This document shows positions 8,497 to 17,788 of a DNA stretch of 64,000 nt, piece by piece. The first letter of the stretch is position 1. Each line of letters begins with the position of its first letter. A program made the translations under genes and the position numbers. The stretch lies in assembly GCF_001586775.1 (NCBI RefSeq), contig NZ_LQXS01000003.1:124001-188000 (forward strand), read 5' to 3'. The notes under the pieces were generated by a model that was not told the DNA's origin, did not search any database, and saw only the letters and a program-made list of their open reading frames with translations. The DNA comes from Sphingobacterium populi. Its GTDB lineage: Bacteria > Bacteroidota > Bacteroidia > Sphingobacteriales > Sphingobacteriaceae.

Positions 8497-11058
8497 GTGA
8501 ATTCATTAAAAAGCAAGATATTCTTCATATTGATGCTGTCGGCACTTTGTATCGGCGGGATCGGATTTTATTCGATCAATAACTTGTTTGAACTCACCAA
8601 TCGTGTAGCGCAATTGTCGAATCCGAACAAGAAGTGGGAGCTTTTTCGGAAAATCACGGCCGATTTGCATCGACTGAATGATATCTTTTATACACAAAGT
8701 TTACATCCGGCAGAAGATTTTGATAGGCAACACGTGATCCTGATTGACTCTATTGACGACAATATTCGCAGACTGCGATCGCTTTATTCGAACGAATTAG
8801 ATTCGGCTGGTATTCGAGATCTGGATTCCATTCCAGGCGTCTTAGAGCAGATAAAAAATGAGTTTCGAGTGCTTAAATCTATGCGTAGCGAAAAGCAACT
8901 CGAAGTACTGGACAACTTGGAAGAGGATTTATTGGCTAAGTTAGATACATTTAGCTCCAGCGACTCGCTCAATATTATAGATCGCATCTCGTTGGAGATT
9001 CGCAGTCGCAACATTCCGGACAGCATGTTTTTCCAGAAAGAGGAGAATGGCGATAAAAAACGAGGTTTTTTTCAACGCCTTTTCTCAAAAGCCAAACCCC
9101 CAAGGCCAGAACCTAAAGTATTACAGCAAACCTACAAGACCATAACAGACACGGTCGTGCATACCGTCACCGATACAGTGGTAGTCGAACGAGTGGATCT
9201 GCCACCTGCCGAAGATCGCGTAACAGAGGTGATAAAAGATGCTTTTGCAAACTATTATACGGATGAGCTGGAGCTCATGGAGCGAATCAATCAAAATGAG
9301 ATTAAGCTCTACCAAAAAAGTGCACGTATCACGATGGATCTGGAGCAGATTCTTAATGATTTACGATTTCAAGAAAATAACCAAACGATGGAGCAAGCGC
9401 GTCGCACAGCGGCGTTCTCCAAAAACTTCCAGCATACGATCATCGTAGTAATCGTCTCTTTTGCAGTGTTGAGTTTCTTGTTGGTTTTCTTAGTTGGGCG
9501 AGATATCAACAAAAACAAAGAATACCAGCAGCAGATTCTCAAAAATGAAGAAAAGGCCAAAAGAGAAGTTATCGCGAAGCAACAATTTCTAACGACAATG
9601 AGCCATGAGCTCCGTACGCCACTCACTTCGATCATTGGTTACGCCGAATTGTTGGACTCATCAGATATCAAAGCGAAGTCGATCAAATCGTCATCTTTAC
9701 ACCTGCTGAATGTGGCTAACGAAATATTGGATAGCGCTAAGATAGAGTCGGGCATTATTGAGATATCCGATCAAGTATTTGACTTAGCCGAACTATTGCA
9801 ACAGATCAAAGACAATACCGTAAATATGATTGCCGATGCGCAATTGGATGCGCAGTATACCATTCCTGAAGAGCCGTTCTACGTTTCGTCGGATGCATAC
9901 CGGATTCAGCAAATTATATATAATCTGATTCATAATGCGATCAAGTTTAGTTACAAAGGTTTTGTAAAACTAACAGCAGGAGTAGTCGAGACCGATGGAA
10001 TCTATGAAGTCAGTATCGATGTAGCCGATTCAGGAATCGGTATCCAAGAGTCCAATATCAATAAGATCTTTGAAGAATACCAGCAAATTGGTACATACAA
10101 AAATAAGTCAAAAGGTATTGGATTGGGGTTGGGCTTAGTGAAGAAGGTGGTACAACAATTACATGGAACTATTTCAGTAACTAGCAAAGTGGGCGAAGGG
10201 TCTACTTTCCATTTATTTTTACCCTTAAAAAAAGCAGAAGCACCTATTTCCAAAGATGAGATTGCAGGATTATCGAAAGCCCTGCTGAAAGGTAAAGCGA
10301 TCTTTTGTGTAGACGACGATCCCCTCATTACTAGGCTCTACGAGATGATATTGAGCGAATATGGCGCGAAAGTAACCTCCATCAACGATCCGTTAAAAGC
10401 ATATCAACATCTCAAAACCGAAGGAGCGAAATACGACCTTGTGATTACCGATGTGAAAATGCCGGAAATGACAGGTCATGAATTGCTCGCAGCTTTGACA
10501 GCCGCAGGAATGCGGCCGAAGAAAGTAATTGCATCTACTGCCAACGTGTTGCTCAACGACGAGGAAAAGAATGAACTAGAGGCGTATGATGCTTACATAT
10601 CCAAGCCAATCTTAAAGATTAAACTTCTGAAGTCAATTACCGAAATATTAGACGTAGATTGGGATACCTCAGGAACACACGAGCCGAACGCTATATCCAG
10701 AGGTTCCGCACAGCCTATGTTTCATATAGAAGATTTGGAAGCATTTACCATGGGAGATGATGCCATGCTTGAAGAAGTGCTGGAAGAGTTGCAAACAGGC
10801 AATAGCACGATGTTGCAAGATGGCATGCGTTATCTCCGCGAGCGTAATGCCGTTGCTTTGGGTGAATTGGTGCACAAGCTCAGTTCGCGCTTTGCACAGA
10901 TTAAAGTCAAGGAGATTCGACCGGTCAAACCACTGGAAAAAGCATTGCTTAATCAGGAAGATAAGATGACGGAGGCCGAAGAATTACTCACCTATTGGAG
11001 CGAGGTCAATCACCGTTTGGGGCAATATATAGCCGATCGTTTTAAGCCAATTGGCTAA
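8497..11058 (+). CDS. Membrane hybrid histidine kinase (HisKA-HATPase-REC-Hpt)
   Basis: Sensor kinase of about 853 aa. TM1 (about 6-26) and TM2 (about 311-332) bound a ~285-residue extracytoplasmic helical region. HisKA follows with the phospho-His in SHELRTP (about H370), then HATPase_c with N-box NLIHNAIKFS, DSGIGI and GIGLGLGLVKK. A receiver domain has DDD and phospho-Asp in ITDVKMPEM (about D652), and a C-terminal Hpt-like helix has LVHKLSSRF (about H793). No ATG lies near the start: TTG at 8491 and GTG at 8497 are both possible, and I prefer GTG because MNSLKSKIFF fits such kinases. The extracytoplasmic region carries a basic patch (KKRGFFQRLFSKAK) and a TDTVV repeat. It probably works with the preceding receiver in a multistep phosphorelay; the signal is unknown. 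Confidence 0.92.
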   Translation: MNSLKSKIFFILMLSALCIGGIGFYSINNLFELTNRVAQLSNPNKKWELFRKITADLHRLNDIFYTQSLHPAEDFDRQHVILIDSIDDNIRRLRSLYSNELDSAGIRDLDSIPGVLEQIKNEFRVLKSMRSEKQLEVLDNLEEDLLAKLDTFSSSDSLNIIDRISLEIRSRNIPDSMFFQKEENGDKKRGFFQRLFSKAKPPRPEPKVLQQTYKTITDTVVHTVTDTVVVERVDLPPAEDRVTEVIKDAFANYYTDELELMERINQNEIKLYQKSARITMDLEQILNDLRFQENNQTMEQARRTAAFSKNFQHTIIVVIVSFAVLSFLLVFLVGRDINKNKEYQQQILKNEEKAKREVIAKQQFLTTMSHELRTPLTSIIGYAELLDSSDIKAKSIKSSSLHLLNVANEILDSAKIESGIIEISDQVFDLAELLQQIKDNTVNMIADAQLDAQYTIPEEPFYVSSDAYRIQQIIYNLIHNAIKFSYKGFVKLTAGVVETDGIYEVSIDVADSGIGIQESNINKIFEEYQQIGTYKNKSKGIGLGLGLVKKVVQQLHGTISVTSKVGEGSTFHLFLPLKKAEAPISKDEIAGLSKALLKGKAIFCVDDDPLITRLYEMILSEYGAKVTSINDPLKAYQHLKTEGAKYDLVITDVKMPEMTGHELLAALTAAGMRPKKVIASTANVLLNDEEKNELEAYDAYISKPILKIKLLKSITEILDVDWDTSGTHEPNAISRGSAQPMFHIEDLEAFTMGDDAMLEEVLEELQTGNSTMLQDGMRYLRERNAVALGELVHKLSSRFAQIKVKEIRPVKPLEKALLNQEDKMTEAEELLTYWSEVNHRLGQYIADRFKPIG

Positions 11059-11082
11059 CAAAGAAAGATGTCAGGTGCTGTT

Positions 11083-12084
11083 TTACGAGAAGATAAGTTC
11101 TGCATCAAATTGATGCTCGATTTCTTCTAATACTTCCAAAATCTCAGCTAGTGTAGGAAGGCTCACCAAACGCATTCTATATTCCTTGAAGTTCGGGATA
11201 CCTTTGAAGTAATTGGCATAATGTCTGCGCATTTCAAAAATACCCGTTTTATCGCCTTTCCACTCGATAGATTTTGTCAAGTGCGTTTTACACACATCCA
11301 CCCGCTCTTTGATCGTGGGGCCAGCCAAATGTTCGCCGGTCTCAAAAAAATGTTTGATTTCTCTAAAAATCCATGGGTAGCCAATCGCTGCACGACCAAT
11401 CATAATACCATCCACTTCATATTCTTGGCGCCAGGCAGCTGCTTTTTCTACTGAATCCACATCTCCGTTACCAAAAATTGGGATTTTCACGCGAGGGTTT
11501 TTCTTCACATCACGGATCATCGTCCAGTCAGCCTGGCCTTTGTACATCTGTGCACGTGTACGGCCATGTATAGAAAGTGCTTTGATGCCTACATCTTGCA
11601 AGCGTTCGGCTACTTCGTAAACATTCTTAGTATTGTCGTCCCAGCCCAATCGCGTTTTGACGGTTACGGGTAAATTTGTGCCTTCCACCACAGCTTTGGT
11701 CATCGCTACCATCTTGTCAATGTCTTGTAGCAGACTAGCGCCTGCACCACGGCAAGCAACATTCTTGACCGGGCATCCATAGTTGATATCGATAAGATCC
11801 GGACCAGCTTGGGAGCTGATCTCAGATGCCATACGCATATGGTCGATCTCGGAGCCAAAAATTTGGATTCCAATTGGACGCTCGTACTCAAATATGTCTA
11901 ATTTTTGACGCGACTTGGCCGCATCACGAATTAGCCCTTCAGATGAGATGAACTCTGTATACATCATATCTACGCCATTTTGCTTACAAACGAAGCGAAA
12001 TGGCGGATCACTTACATCTTCCATAGGTGCAAGTAATAGCGGGAACGCGCCCAAATCAATATGATCTCCGATTTTTACCGACAT
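11083..12084 (-). CDS. dusB: tRNA-dihydrouridine synthase (DusB family)
   Basis: FMN-dependent enzyme that reduces uridines in the D-loop of tRNA. The 333-aa protein has the TIM-barrel signature APMEDVSDPPFR near the N-terminus, IDINYGCPVKNV with the catalytic Cys (C104), SIHGRTRAQMY for FMN phosphate, and IFGNGDV with MIGRAAIGYPWIF near the C-terminal side of the barrel. Length and order are normal for DusB. The start at 12084 is supported by a -7 motif seven bases upstream. It converges with the hybrid kinase gene across a 24-nt gap with no visible terminator. Confidence 0.95.
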   Translation of the reverse strand: MSVKIGDHIDLGAFPLLLAPMEDVSDPPFRFVCKQNGVDMMYTEFISSEGLIRDAAKSRQKLDIFEYERPIGIQIFGSEIDHMRMASEISSQAGPDLIDINYGCPVKNVACRGAGASLLQDIDKMVAMTKAVVEGTNLPVTVKTRLGWDDNTKNVYEVAERLQDVGIKALSIHGRTRAQMYKGQADWTMIRDVKKNPRVKIPIFGNGDVDSVEKAAAWRQEYEVDGIMIGRAAIGYPWIFREIKHFFETGEHLAGPTIKERVDVCKTHLTKSIEWKGDKTGIFEMRRHYANYFKGIPNFKEYRMRLVSLPTLAEILEVLEEIEHQFDAELIFS

Positions 12085-12091
12085 AGCGGCA

Positions 12092-12099
12092 CAAAGATA
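12092..12099 (-). promoter_or_regulatory. -7 promoter element for dusB, 7 nt from the ATG
   Basis: TATCTTTG on the minus strand matches TAnnTTTG and is separated from the dusB ATG by seven bases, implying a very short or absent leader. Confidence 0.5.
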
Positions 12100-12118
12100 C
12101 GAAATATTTTATTGCAGC

Positions 12119-12766
12119 TTAGTAAGTGCCAACTACGTAGCCGAGCATGTAGTCGTTGAAGCGCTCGTAATACACATCATATATATTGGAAATTCCATCC
12201 ACATCCAAGCGAACCTGCATCACACCTTGCGGCGTGTATTCAAACGGTAAAATCGTCATATTATGATAGAACGATGTACCTTTGTTACCTTGTAGTTTAT
12301 ACACGGCTTCCTTGGCACACCAGCAGGCGTATAATTGCTCTACGCGGTTCGAGATCGCAGGAATAAAAGCTAGTTCCTCAGGACGGAGAAATTTTTCTTT
12401 TATACGTTCAATTTTGTCTTTCACCAGCTCCAGATCAATGCCGCAGGCGCCCTTCTTACTTAGCATAGCACCAGCATAGTCGAACGAGTGGGTTAACGAG
12501 ATTTGTAGTGGATAATCTGGCAGATATGGTTTGCCATTGCTATCGGGTACACATTGAATGTACTGCTCTGTATGTAATAATTGGCGTAATAATACGCGTG
12601 TAGCCAACCAGTGCAACGTTCGCTTGCCTTTATTTAAGTTTTTTAAGGTATGCAACTCAGCGTCACTAAGTTGTAGAAAAGCTAAGAGCTCGTCTGCTGT
12701 CTCCTCTATTTTCCAGATTGCAAATTTAGAGTCCGTATCGAGCTCCCGTAGATAGACTAATCCCAT
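12119..12766 (-). CDS. 4'-phosphopantetheinyl transferase superfamily protein
   Basis: Transfers the phosphopantetheine arm of CoA to carrier proteins; Sfp-like size (215 aa). Conserved pieces are ISLTHSFDYAGAML (about 89-102), CGIDLELV with Mg-binding D111 and E113, and ACWCAKEAVYKLQG with K152/E153 of the (W)xxKEA motif. The ATG at 12766 is chosen over the in-frame start at 12808 because the extra residues are unlike the family and because a TAnnTTTG motif ends only three bases before 12766. No polyketide or peptide synthetase is nearby, so it may act on fatty-acid or other carrier proteins. It is transcribed divergently from dcd. Confidence 0.88.
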   Translation of the reverse strand: MGLVYLRELDTDSKFAIWKIEETADELLAFLQLSDAELHTLKNLNKGKRTLHWLATRVLLRQLLHTEQYIQCVPDSNGKPYLPDYPLQISLTHSFDYAGAMLSKKGACGIDLELVKDKIERIKEKFLRPEELAFIPAISNRVEQLYACWCAKEAVYKLQGNKGTSFYHNMTILPFEYTPQGVMQVRLDVDGISNIYDVYYERFNDYMLGYVVGTY

Positions 12767-12769
12767 AAT

Positions 12770-12777
12770 CAAAAATA
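12770..12777 (-). promoter_or_regulatory. -7 promoter element for the phosphopantetheinyl transferase gene, 3 nt from the ATG
   Basis: TATTTTTG on the minus strand, with only three bases (ATT) between it and the ATG at 12766. If used, the mRNA would start at or next to the start codon. Confidence 0.5.
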
Positions 12778-12817
12778 AGCAACAAAAGTGAAATTTGCTG
12801 AATATCATTCAATGATG

Positions 12818-12825
12818 TATTTTTG
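12818..12825 (+). promoter_or_regulatory. Promoter for dcd (-33 TTTG and -7 TAnnTTTG)
   Basis: TATTTTTG at 12818-12825 is preceded by TTTG at 12794-12797 with a 20-nt spacer, close to the full Bacteroidota consensus. It lies 46 nt before the dcd ATG at 12872. Confidence 0.6.
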
Positions 12826-12871
12826 ATGCCCGGTGATTTTCCTATTACTGGGTTTAACAAGAAGAAAATAT

Positions 12872-13408
12872 ATGATCTTATCTGATAAGCGAATACTAGC
12901 AGAGATTGAAGAGGGGACGATAGTCATTGAGCCTTTTGATCGTACATGTCTAGGTACCAATTCCTACGATGTGCATTTGGGCAAATATCTGGCTACCTAT
13001 CGAGACCGAGTGCTGGATGCGAAGAAACACAATGAGATAGATCATTTTGAGATTTCTGAAGCGGGCTTTGTTTTGCAACCGAATACCCTATATTTAGGCG
13101 TAACGCTTGAGTATACAGAAACGCATAAGCATGTTCCCTTTTTAGAAGGAAAATCCAGCACCGGAAGGTTGGGAATTGACATTCACGCCACGGCTGGCAA
13201 GGGCGATGTGGGTTTTTGTAATACTTGGACATTGGAAATTTCCGTCGCGCAACCAGTTCGGGTATATGCGGGAATGCCGATCGGGCAGTTAATTTATTTT
13301 GATGTGGAAGGCGATATCGAAACGTTGTACAACACCAAAGGAAATGCCAAATACAACACCAAGACGGTTCGTCCAGTCGAAAGCATGATGTGGAAGAATT
13401 CTTTTTAG
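12872..13408 (+). CDS. dcd: dCTP deaminase
   Basis: Converts dCTP to dUTP, feeding dTMP synthesis. The 178-aa protein shows EGKSSTGRLGIDIHATAG (residues 92-109; the Ser/Arg residues contact the triphosphate) and GFCNTWTLEI with the catalytic Glu (E122). C-terminal KYNTKTVRP closes the site. The start at 12872 (ATGATCTTATC) gives the family N-terminus MILSDKRILAEI; an upstream in-frame start at 12833 adds an unrelated hydrophobic stretch and is rejected. It could in principle be a bifunctional DCD-DUT, which motif reading alone cannot exclude. Confidence 0.95.
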   Translation: MILSDKRILAEIEEGTIVIEPFDRTCLGTNSYDVHLGKYLATYRDRVLDAKKHNEIDHFEISEAGFVLQPNTLYLGVTLEYTETHKHVPFLEGKSSTGRLGIDIHATAGKGDVGFCNTWTLEISVAQPVRVYAGMPIGQLIYFDVEGDIETLYNTKGNAKYNTKTVRPVESMMWKNSF

Positions 13409-13448
13409 CCTCTTACTAAGCACCATCAGGGTCATATATTAACTTGCC

Positions 13449-15395
13449 ATGGCAATCCCATCACTTGCAAAAAGGTTTCGTAAAGACAATCCTCGTTGGG
13501 TAATATTACTCATCGACGTAGTAATTGTGCTGCTTTGCTATGCTTTCTCTAGTTATGTAGTCAATAGCTCCAAAGGCACTTTTGATTTCGATATCATGCT
13601 GCAAAAAGCCTGTACTGTCACAGTTGCTTATGCGCTTTCCTTCGTTTTTTACCGGACATATCGCGGTATTGTCCGTGAAGCTGGGATACAAGATGCGGGT
13701 CGAATTATGATCGCTACTTTTAGCGCGTTAGCCTTATTGATGCTATTATCTCTTGTAGCACGCAATACTTTAAGCAGCGAGCATGTAGTAGCCCAATTTC
13801 TACAATTATCGTATGCAGTTATATTTATGCATGTGTTTTTGACCACCGTTGCCCTTGTTTCAGCACGAGTGTTTTATCGTACCATTTACGAGTCACTTTT
13901 TCTACAAGGGCGTAAGCTGACGCGTGTGTTGATCGTCGGTGCGGGAAACATGGGGGGCATCACACTAAATATTTTAAGAGGCGATATTAAGCAGAAATAC
14001 AAAGTTGTCGCCTTTGCCGACGATAACCCATCCAGAATCGGTAAGATGATTCATGGCTACAAAATTTTGAACGTTCAGCAGCTTACTGAAGATACGCTGC
14101 AATTTATGAACGTCGATGAAATAATTATCGCATTGGATGATAATTATCAAGAACGCTTAAACCGCATTACACAGATGGTAGAGGATTATCCTGTGAAAAT
14201 CAAAATTTTACCATCCACAGCCAAGATCCTACATGGCCAGATCGCAGTTAACCAGCTTCGTCCGCTACAGATTGCTGATCTGCTAGGTAGAGCAGCAATT
14301 CAATTGGATAATCCGATTGTGGCCGAGGCGTTATCAGGCCGGATGGTATTAGTTACAGGAGGAGCAGGATCGATAGGTAGTGAATTGGTGCGACAGATCG
14401 CCATCAACACCGAAGCCAAACTCGTCGTGCTGGATCAGGCAGAATCCCCGCTTTACGATTTGCAACAAGAATTGAAACACCTGATCGCCTCGGATAGCGC
14501 ATTTATTGTGGGCAATGTGCGTGATAAGCAGTTCATGGAGAGTGTATTTGAGAAGTACAGACCAGAGGTGATATTCCATGCAGCGGCATATAAGCATGTG
14601 CCATTGATGGAAAGTAATCCGTACGAATCCGTGCGCACTAACGTGTACGGCACAAAAGTAGTCGCAGATCTAGCTAGTGCATATGGCGCCGATAAGTTCG
14701 TGATGATATCTACCGATAAAGCGGTGAACCCAACCAATGTAATGGGCGCGACCAAGCGGACTGCAGAAATTTACGTATCTGCGTTGAATGGATTAAGTGC
14801 GACCAACTACATTGTCACACGATTTGGCAATGTGCTGGGCTCTAACGGGTCGGTGATTCCATTATTCGAAAAACAATTAAAAAGTGGCGGGCCACTTACG
14901 GTTACTCATCAAGATATCACTCGCTATTTTATGACCATTCCCGAAGCTTGCCAATTGGTACAAGAAGCGGCAATCATGGGCAAAGGTGGTGAAGTATTTG
15001 TGTTTGATATGGGCAAACCCGTGCGTATTACCGATTTGGCTAAGCGCATGATCCGCCTCAAAGGATATCGTTATCCAGAAGATATACAGATCCAATATAC
15101 CGGGCTACGGCCTGGCGAGAAAATCTATGAGGAGCTGTTGGCTAGCGATGAAAATACACTACAGACGCATCATAAAAAGATTATGATCGCCTTGGTGAAT
15201 ACGCAGGATGCAACATCCAGTATTTCTCAGATCAATGACTTGTGCCAGTTCGTACAGAGCGCCGATCCAGAAAATGATCAAATGCATCTGGTGAGCAAAG
15301 TGAAAGATTTGGTACCGGAGTTCACTTCGCAAAATTCTAAGTTTACGGATCTGGATGAGCCCGTATCGCAAAATGCGACTTCGCCAAAACATTAA
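13449..15395 (+). CDS. Membrane nucleotide-sugar 4,6-dehydratase (PglF/WbpM/CapD family)
   Basis: Polysaccharide biosynthesis enzyme, probably a UDP-GlcNAc 4,6-dehydratase making a UDP-keto-deoxy sugar. The 648-aa protein has about four N-terminal membrane helices (about 15-125), a CoA-binding-like Rossmann domain starting LIVGAGNMGG (about 160), and the catalytic SDR domain with LVTGGAGSIGSELVRQ (about 301-316), HAAAYKHVPLME and MISTDKAVNPTNVMGATKR (about 417-435, the active-site region). GLRPGEKIYEELL near residue 560 is typical. It opens a tight plus-strand run (dehydratase, dnaG, yraN, glutaminyl cyclase; gaps 35, 9 and 15 nt). The sugar product is inferred from the family. Confidence 0.9.
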   Translation: MAIPSLAKRFRKDNPRWVILLIDVVIVLLCYAFSSYVVNSSKGTFDFDIMLQKACTVTVAYALSFVFYRTYRGIVREAGIQDAGRIMIATFSALALLMLLSLVARNTLSSEHVVAQFLQLSYAVIFMHVFLTTVALVSARVFYRTIYESLFLQGRKLTRVLIVGAGNMGGITLNILRGDIKQKYKVVAFADDNPSRIGKMIHGYKILNVQQLTEDTLQFMNVDEIIIALDDNYQERLNRITQMVEDYPVKIKILPSTAKILHGQIAVNQLRPLQIADLLGRAAIQLDNPIVAEALSGRMVLVTGGAGSIGSELVRQIAINTEAKLVVLDQAESPLYDLQQELKHLIASDSAFIVGNVRDKQFMESVFEKYRPEVIFHAAAYKHVPLMESNPYESVRTNVYGTKVVADLASAYGADKFVMISTDKAVNPTNVMGATKRTAEIYVSALNGLSATNYIVTRFGNVLGSNGSVIPLFEKQLKSGGPLTVTHQDITRYFMTIPEACQLVQEAAIMGKGGEVFVFDMGKPVRITDLAKRMIRLKGYRYPEDIQIQYTGLRPGEKIYEELLASDENTLQTHHKKIMIALVNTQDATSSISQINDLCQFVQSADPENDQMHLVSKVKDLVPEFTSQNSKFTDLDEPVSQNATSPKH

Positions 15396-15430
15396 TTTTT
15401 TCTTTCTAGTTATCCTTAGTACATTCGGGT

Positions 15431-17407
15431 ATGATCAAGCAGGAGGTAGTAGACAAGGTCCTGGATGCAGCACGCATAGATGAGGTTGTAGGAGATTTTG
15501 TGCCCCTCAAAAAACGAGGAACTTCCCTCATCGGGAATTGTCCGTTTCACGATGAAAAAACACCATCTTTCAATGTTTCGGTAGCCAAAGGTATCTACAA
15601 ATGCTTTGGCTGCGGTGCTGGTGGCGATTCGCTTAAGTTTGTGATGGAGATCGAGAAATTCTCATATCCAGAGGCGATTCGGTATCTGGCCAACAAGTAT
15701 CACATTCAAGTCGAGGAAGTCGAACGATCGCCCGAGCAGATGGCCAAGCAAGATAAGCGCGAGAGCTTATTCGTGCTAACTAAATGGGCAAGTCAATATT
15801 TCGTAGATCAATTGTGGGATACGGAAGAAGGTCGCTCCATCGGTCTGTCTTATTTCAAAGAGCGCGGTTACCGCGAAGATATCATCCGCAAGTTTGCCTT
15901 AGGCTATTCGTCCGATAAATGGGAAGCGCTGGTCACTGCCGCCGAAAAAGCCGGATTTCAGCAAGCATATATCAAAGAGATTGGCCTAGCCATTCAACGC
16001 GAAGACCAGACTTTGTACGACCGCTTTCGCGGTCGAGTGATCTTTCCGATATTCAACGTCACCGGGCGCGCTATCGGATTTGGTGGGCGAACGCTCAAGA
16101 CCGAGAAGAGTGTTCCGAAATATGTCAACTCACCTGAAAGTGAGATTTATCATAAATCCGATGTGCTCTATGGTCTTAACCTGGCCAAGAAAGCGATTGC
16201 GGATGCCGATATTTGTTACCTCGTAGAAGGTTATGCCGACGTAATTTCCATGCATCAAGCAGGCGTGGAAAATGTGGTGTCTTCCTCTGGTACATCACTC
16301 ACCAGCGGGCAGATTCGGTTGATCTCCAGATATACTAAAAACGTCACGATTCTATATGATGGTGATGCTGCCGGTATCAAAGCGTCTTTGCGCGGTACCG
16401 ATATGTTGCTCGAAGAAGGGTTGAATGTCAAGGTCTTGCTCTTCCCAGATGGGCATGATCCAGATTCCTATGTCCAGAAGTTTGGCTCGGCACATTTCAA
16501 GGAATACATTACTAAGCATCCCGAGGATTTTGTATTTTTCAAAACCAATATTCTACTCAAAGATTCGGGTAATGATCCCGTCAAAAGAGCTGAAGTTATT
16601 CGCGATGTGGTGGAAAGTATTTCGTTGATTCCAGACGAAATCAAGGTTTCATTGTACATCCGTCAATGCAGTACCTTGTTAGATATGGAGGAGCGGATTC
16701 TCCTGTCGGAATTAAACAAAATGCGCATCAATAAGTCAGCCGCTAAAGAGAAAAAAGCGGCCGCTAGCGCTGGCGATCAGCCTCCTGCCGAATTCTTTGC
16801 CGCAATGATGGGTTCGGACGATGCTGCCACAACCTCACAGCAAGCCGCGACACCGCAAAGCACTAAGTTGTCGTCCGAAGTATTGCAAGAACGAGAATTG
16901 ATTCGCATCTTATTGAACTATGGCCACGAGCAAGTCACTTGGGATCCCGAAGTGGAGAACATGCCAATTGCGCCATATCTCATCAATAACTTTGACGATA
17001 TTAGTTTCGAAGACCCAGCCAGCGCGTATATCTTCGATGTCTTCAAAAAAAAGATGGTCGACTTTGAGATACCCGAAGCCAAGCACTTTATTTCTGATCA
17101 AGAGCCCGGAGTCTCCGATCTTGCCGTTACGCTTATTGCGAACCGGTATGAGCTGAGCCCGAACTGGAACGATGACAAGCGCAAGATTTATGTCACGACC
17201 GAATTGGATCACCTGAAAAGTTTGGTAACTGAAACCGTATACCGCTTGAAAAAACGGAAAGTAGAGCGCGAGCTGCAGAAGATTCGCGAAGAGTTAAAAT
17301 CACCTCAATCGGCGGTTGATCTGGAAATATTGATGGCCAAATACAAGAAGTACAAAGATATGGAGATGATGCTAGGCGAATACCTAGGCAACACCATCGT
17401 CAAATAA
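15431..17407 (+). CDS. dnaG: DNA primase
   Basis: Makes RNA primers at the replication fork. The 658-aa protein has an N-terminal CHC2 zinc finger (C37, H40, C58, C61 in GNCPFHDEKTPSF...YKCFGCGAGGD). The catalytic core has a TOPRIM domain: the acidic EGYADVISM near residue 265 and the DGDAAG motif near 307, followed by FPDGHDPDSY. A C-terminal helical region (about 490-658) should bind the DnaB helicase. An Ala/Lys-rich low-complexity linker separates the core from the C-terminus (about 435-480). Cytosolic, full length, with ATG at 15431. Confidence 0.97.
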   Translation: MIKQEVVDKVLDAARIDEVVGDFVPLKKRGTSLIGNCPFHDEKTPSFNVSVAKGIYKCFGCGAGGDSLKFVMEIEKFSYPEAIRYLANKYHIQVEEVERSPEQMAKQDKRESLFVLTKWASQYFVDQLWDTEEGRSIGLSYFKERGYREDIIRKFALGYSSDKWEALVTAAEKAGFQQAYIKEIGLAIQREDQTLYDRFRGRVIFPIFNVTGRAIGFGGRTLKTEKSVPKYVNSPESEIYHKSDVLYGLNLAKKAIADADICYLVEGYADVISMHQAGVENVVSSSGTSLTSGQIRLISRYTKNVTILYDGDAAGIKASLRGTDMLLEEGLNVKVLLFPDGHDPDSYVQKFGSAHFKEYITKHPEDFVFFKTNILLKDSGNDPVKRAEVIRDVVESISLIPDEIKVSLYIRQCSTLLDMEERILLSELNKMRINKSAAKEKKAAASAGDQPPAEFFAAMMGSDDAATTSQQAATPQSTKLSSEVLQERELIRILLNYGHEQVTWDPEVENMPIAPYLINNFDDISFEDPASAYIFDVFKKKMVDFEIPEAKHFISDQEPGVSDLAVTLIANRYELSPNWNDDKRKIYVTTELDHLKSLVTETVYRLKKRKVERELQKIREELKSPQSAVDLEILMAKYKKYKDMEMMLGEYLGNTIVK

Positions 17408-17416
17408 AATCACTGC

Positions 17417-17773
17417 ATGACCGAGAAGAAAGATAAGGGCGATTTTGGTGAGCAACGCGCACAAGCTTATCTTCGGAGTTGTGGTTACGAAATACTTACG
17501 GTAAATTGGCGACACAAACATGTAGAAGCCGATATTATTATGAAAGATGGCGACATTCTGGTGTTTGTAGAAGTCAAAACTCGTTCTTCGTTGCGGTATG
17601 GTTATCCGGAAGAATCCGTGAACTATGCCAAGCAAAAGAACTTAGTTCGGCTTGCGAATGTGTATCTCGCAAAATACGGACACGAAGGAGAAATACGATT
17701 TGATATTGTATCCATCATTTCCGAAGACGAAGTCATAATAGAACACATTAAAGATGCCTTTTGGCACTATTAA
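17417..17773 (+). CDS. YraN family (UPF0102) nuclease-like protein
   Basis: Small protein of 118 aa with the restriction-endonuclease-like fold. Landmarks are KGDFGEQRAQAYL (E12), the acidic pair in HVEADIIMKDGDILVFVEVKTRSS (E38, D39, E52, K54), and a C-terminal helix after NLVRLANVYLAKY. The E-D-ExK arrangement suggests metal-dependent nuclease chemistry, but the family's function is not firmly known. It lies 9 nt after dnaG and 15 nt before the glutaminyl cyclase gene. Confidence 0.9.
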   Translation: MTEKKDKGDFGEQRAQAYLRSCGYEILTVNWRHKHVEADIIMKDGDILVFVEVKTRSSLRYGYPEESVNYAKQKNLVRLANVYLAKYGHEGEIRFDIVSIISEDEVIIEHIKDAFWHY

Positions 17774-17788
17774 ATAAAAAATACACGT

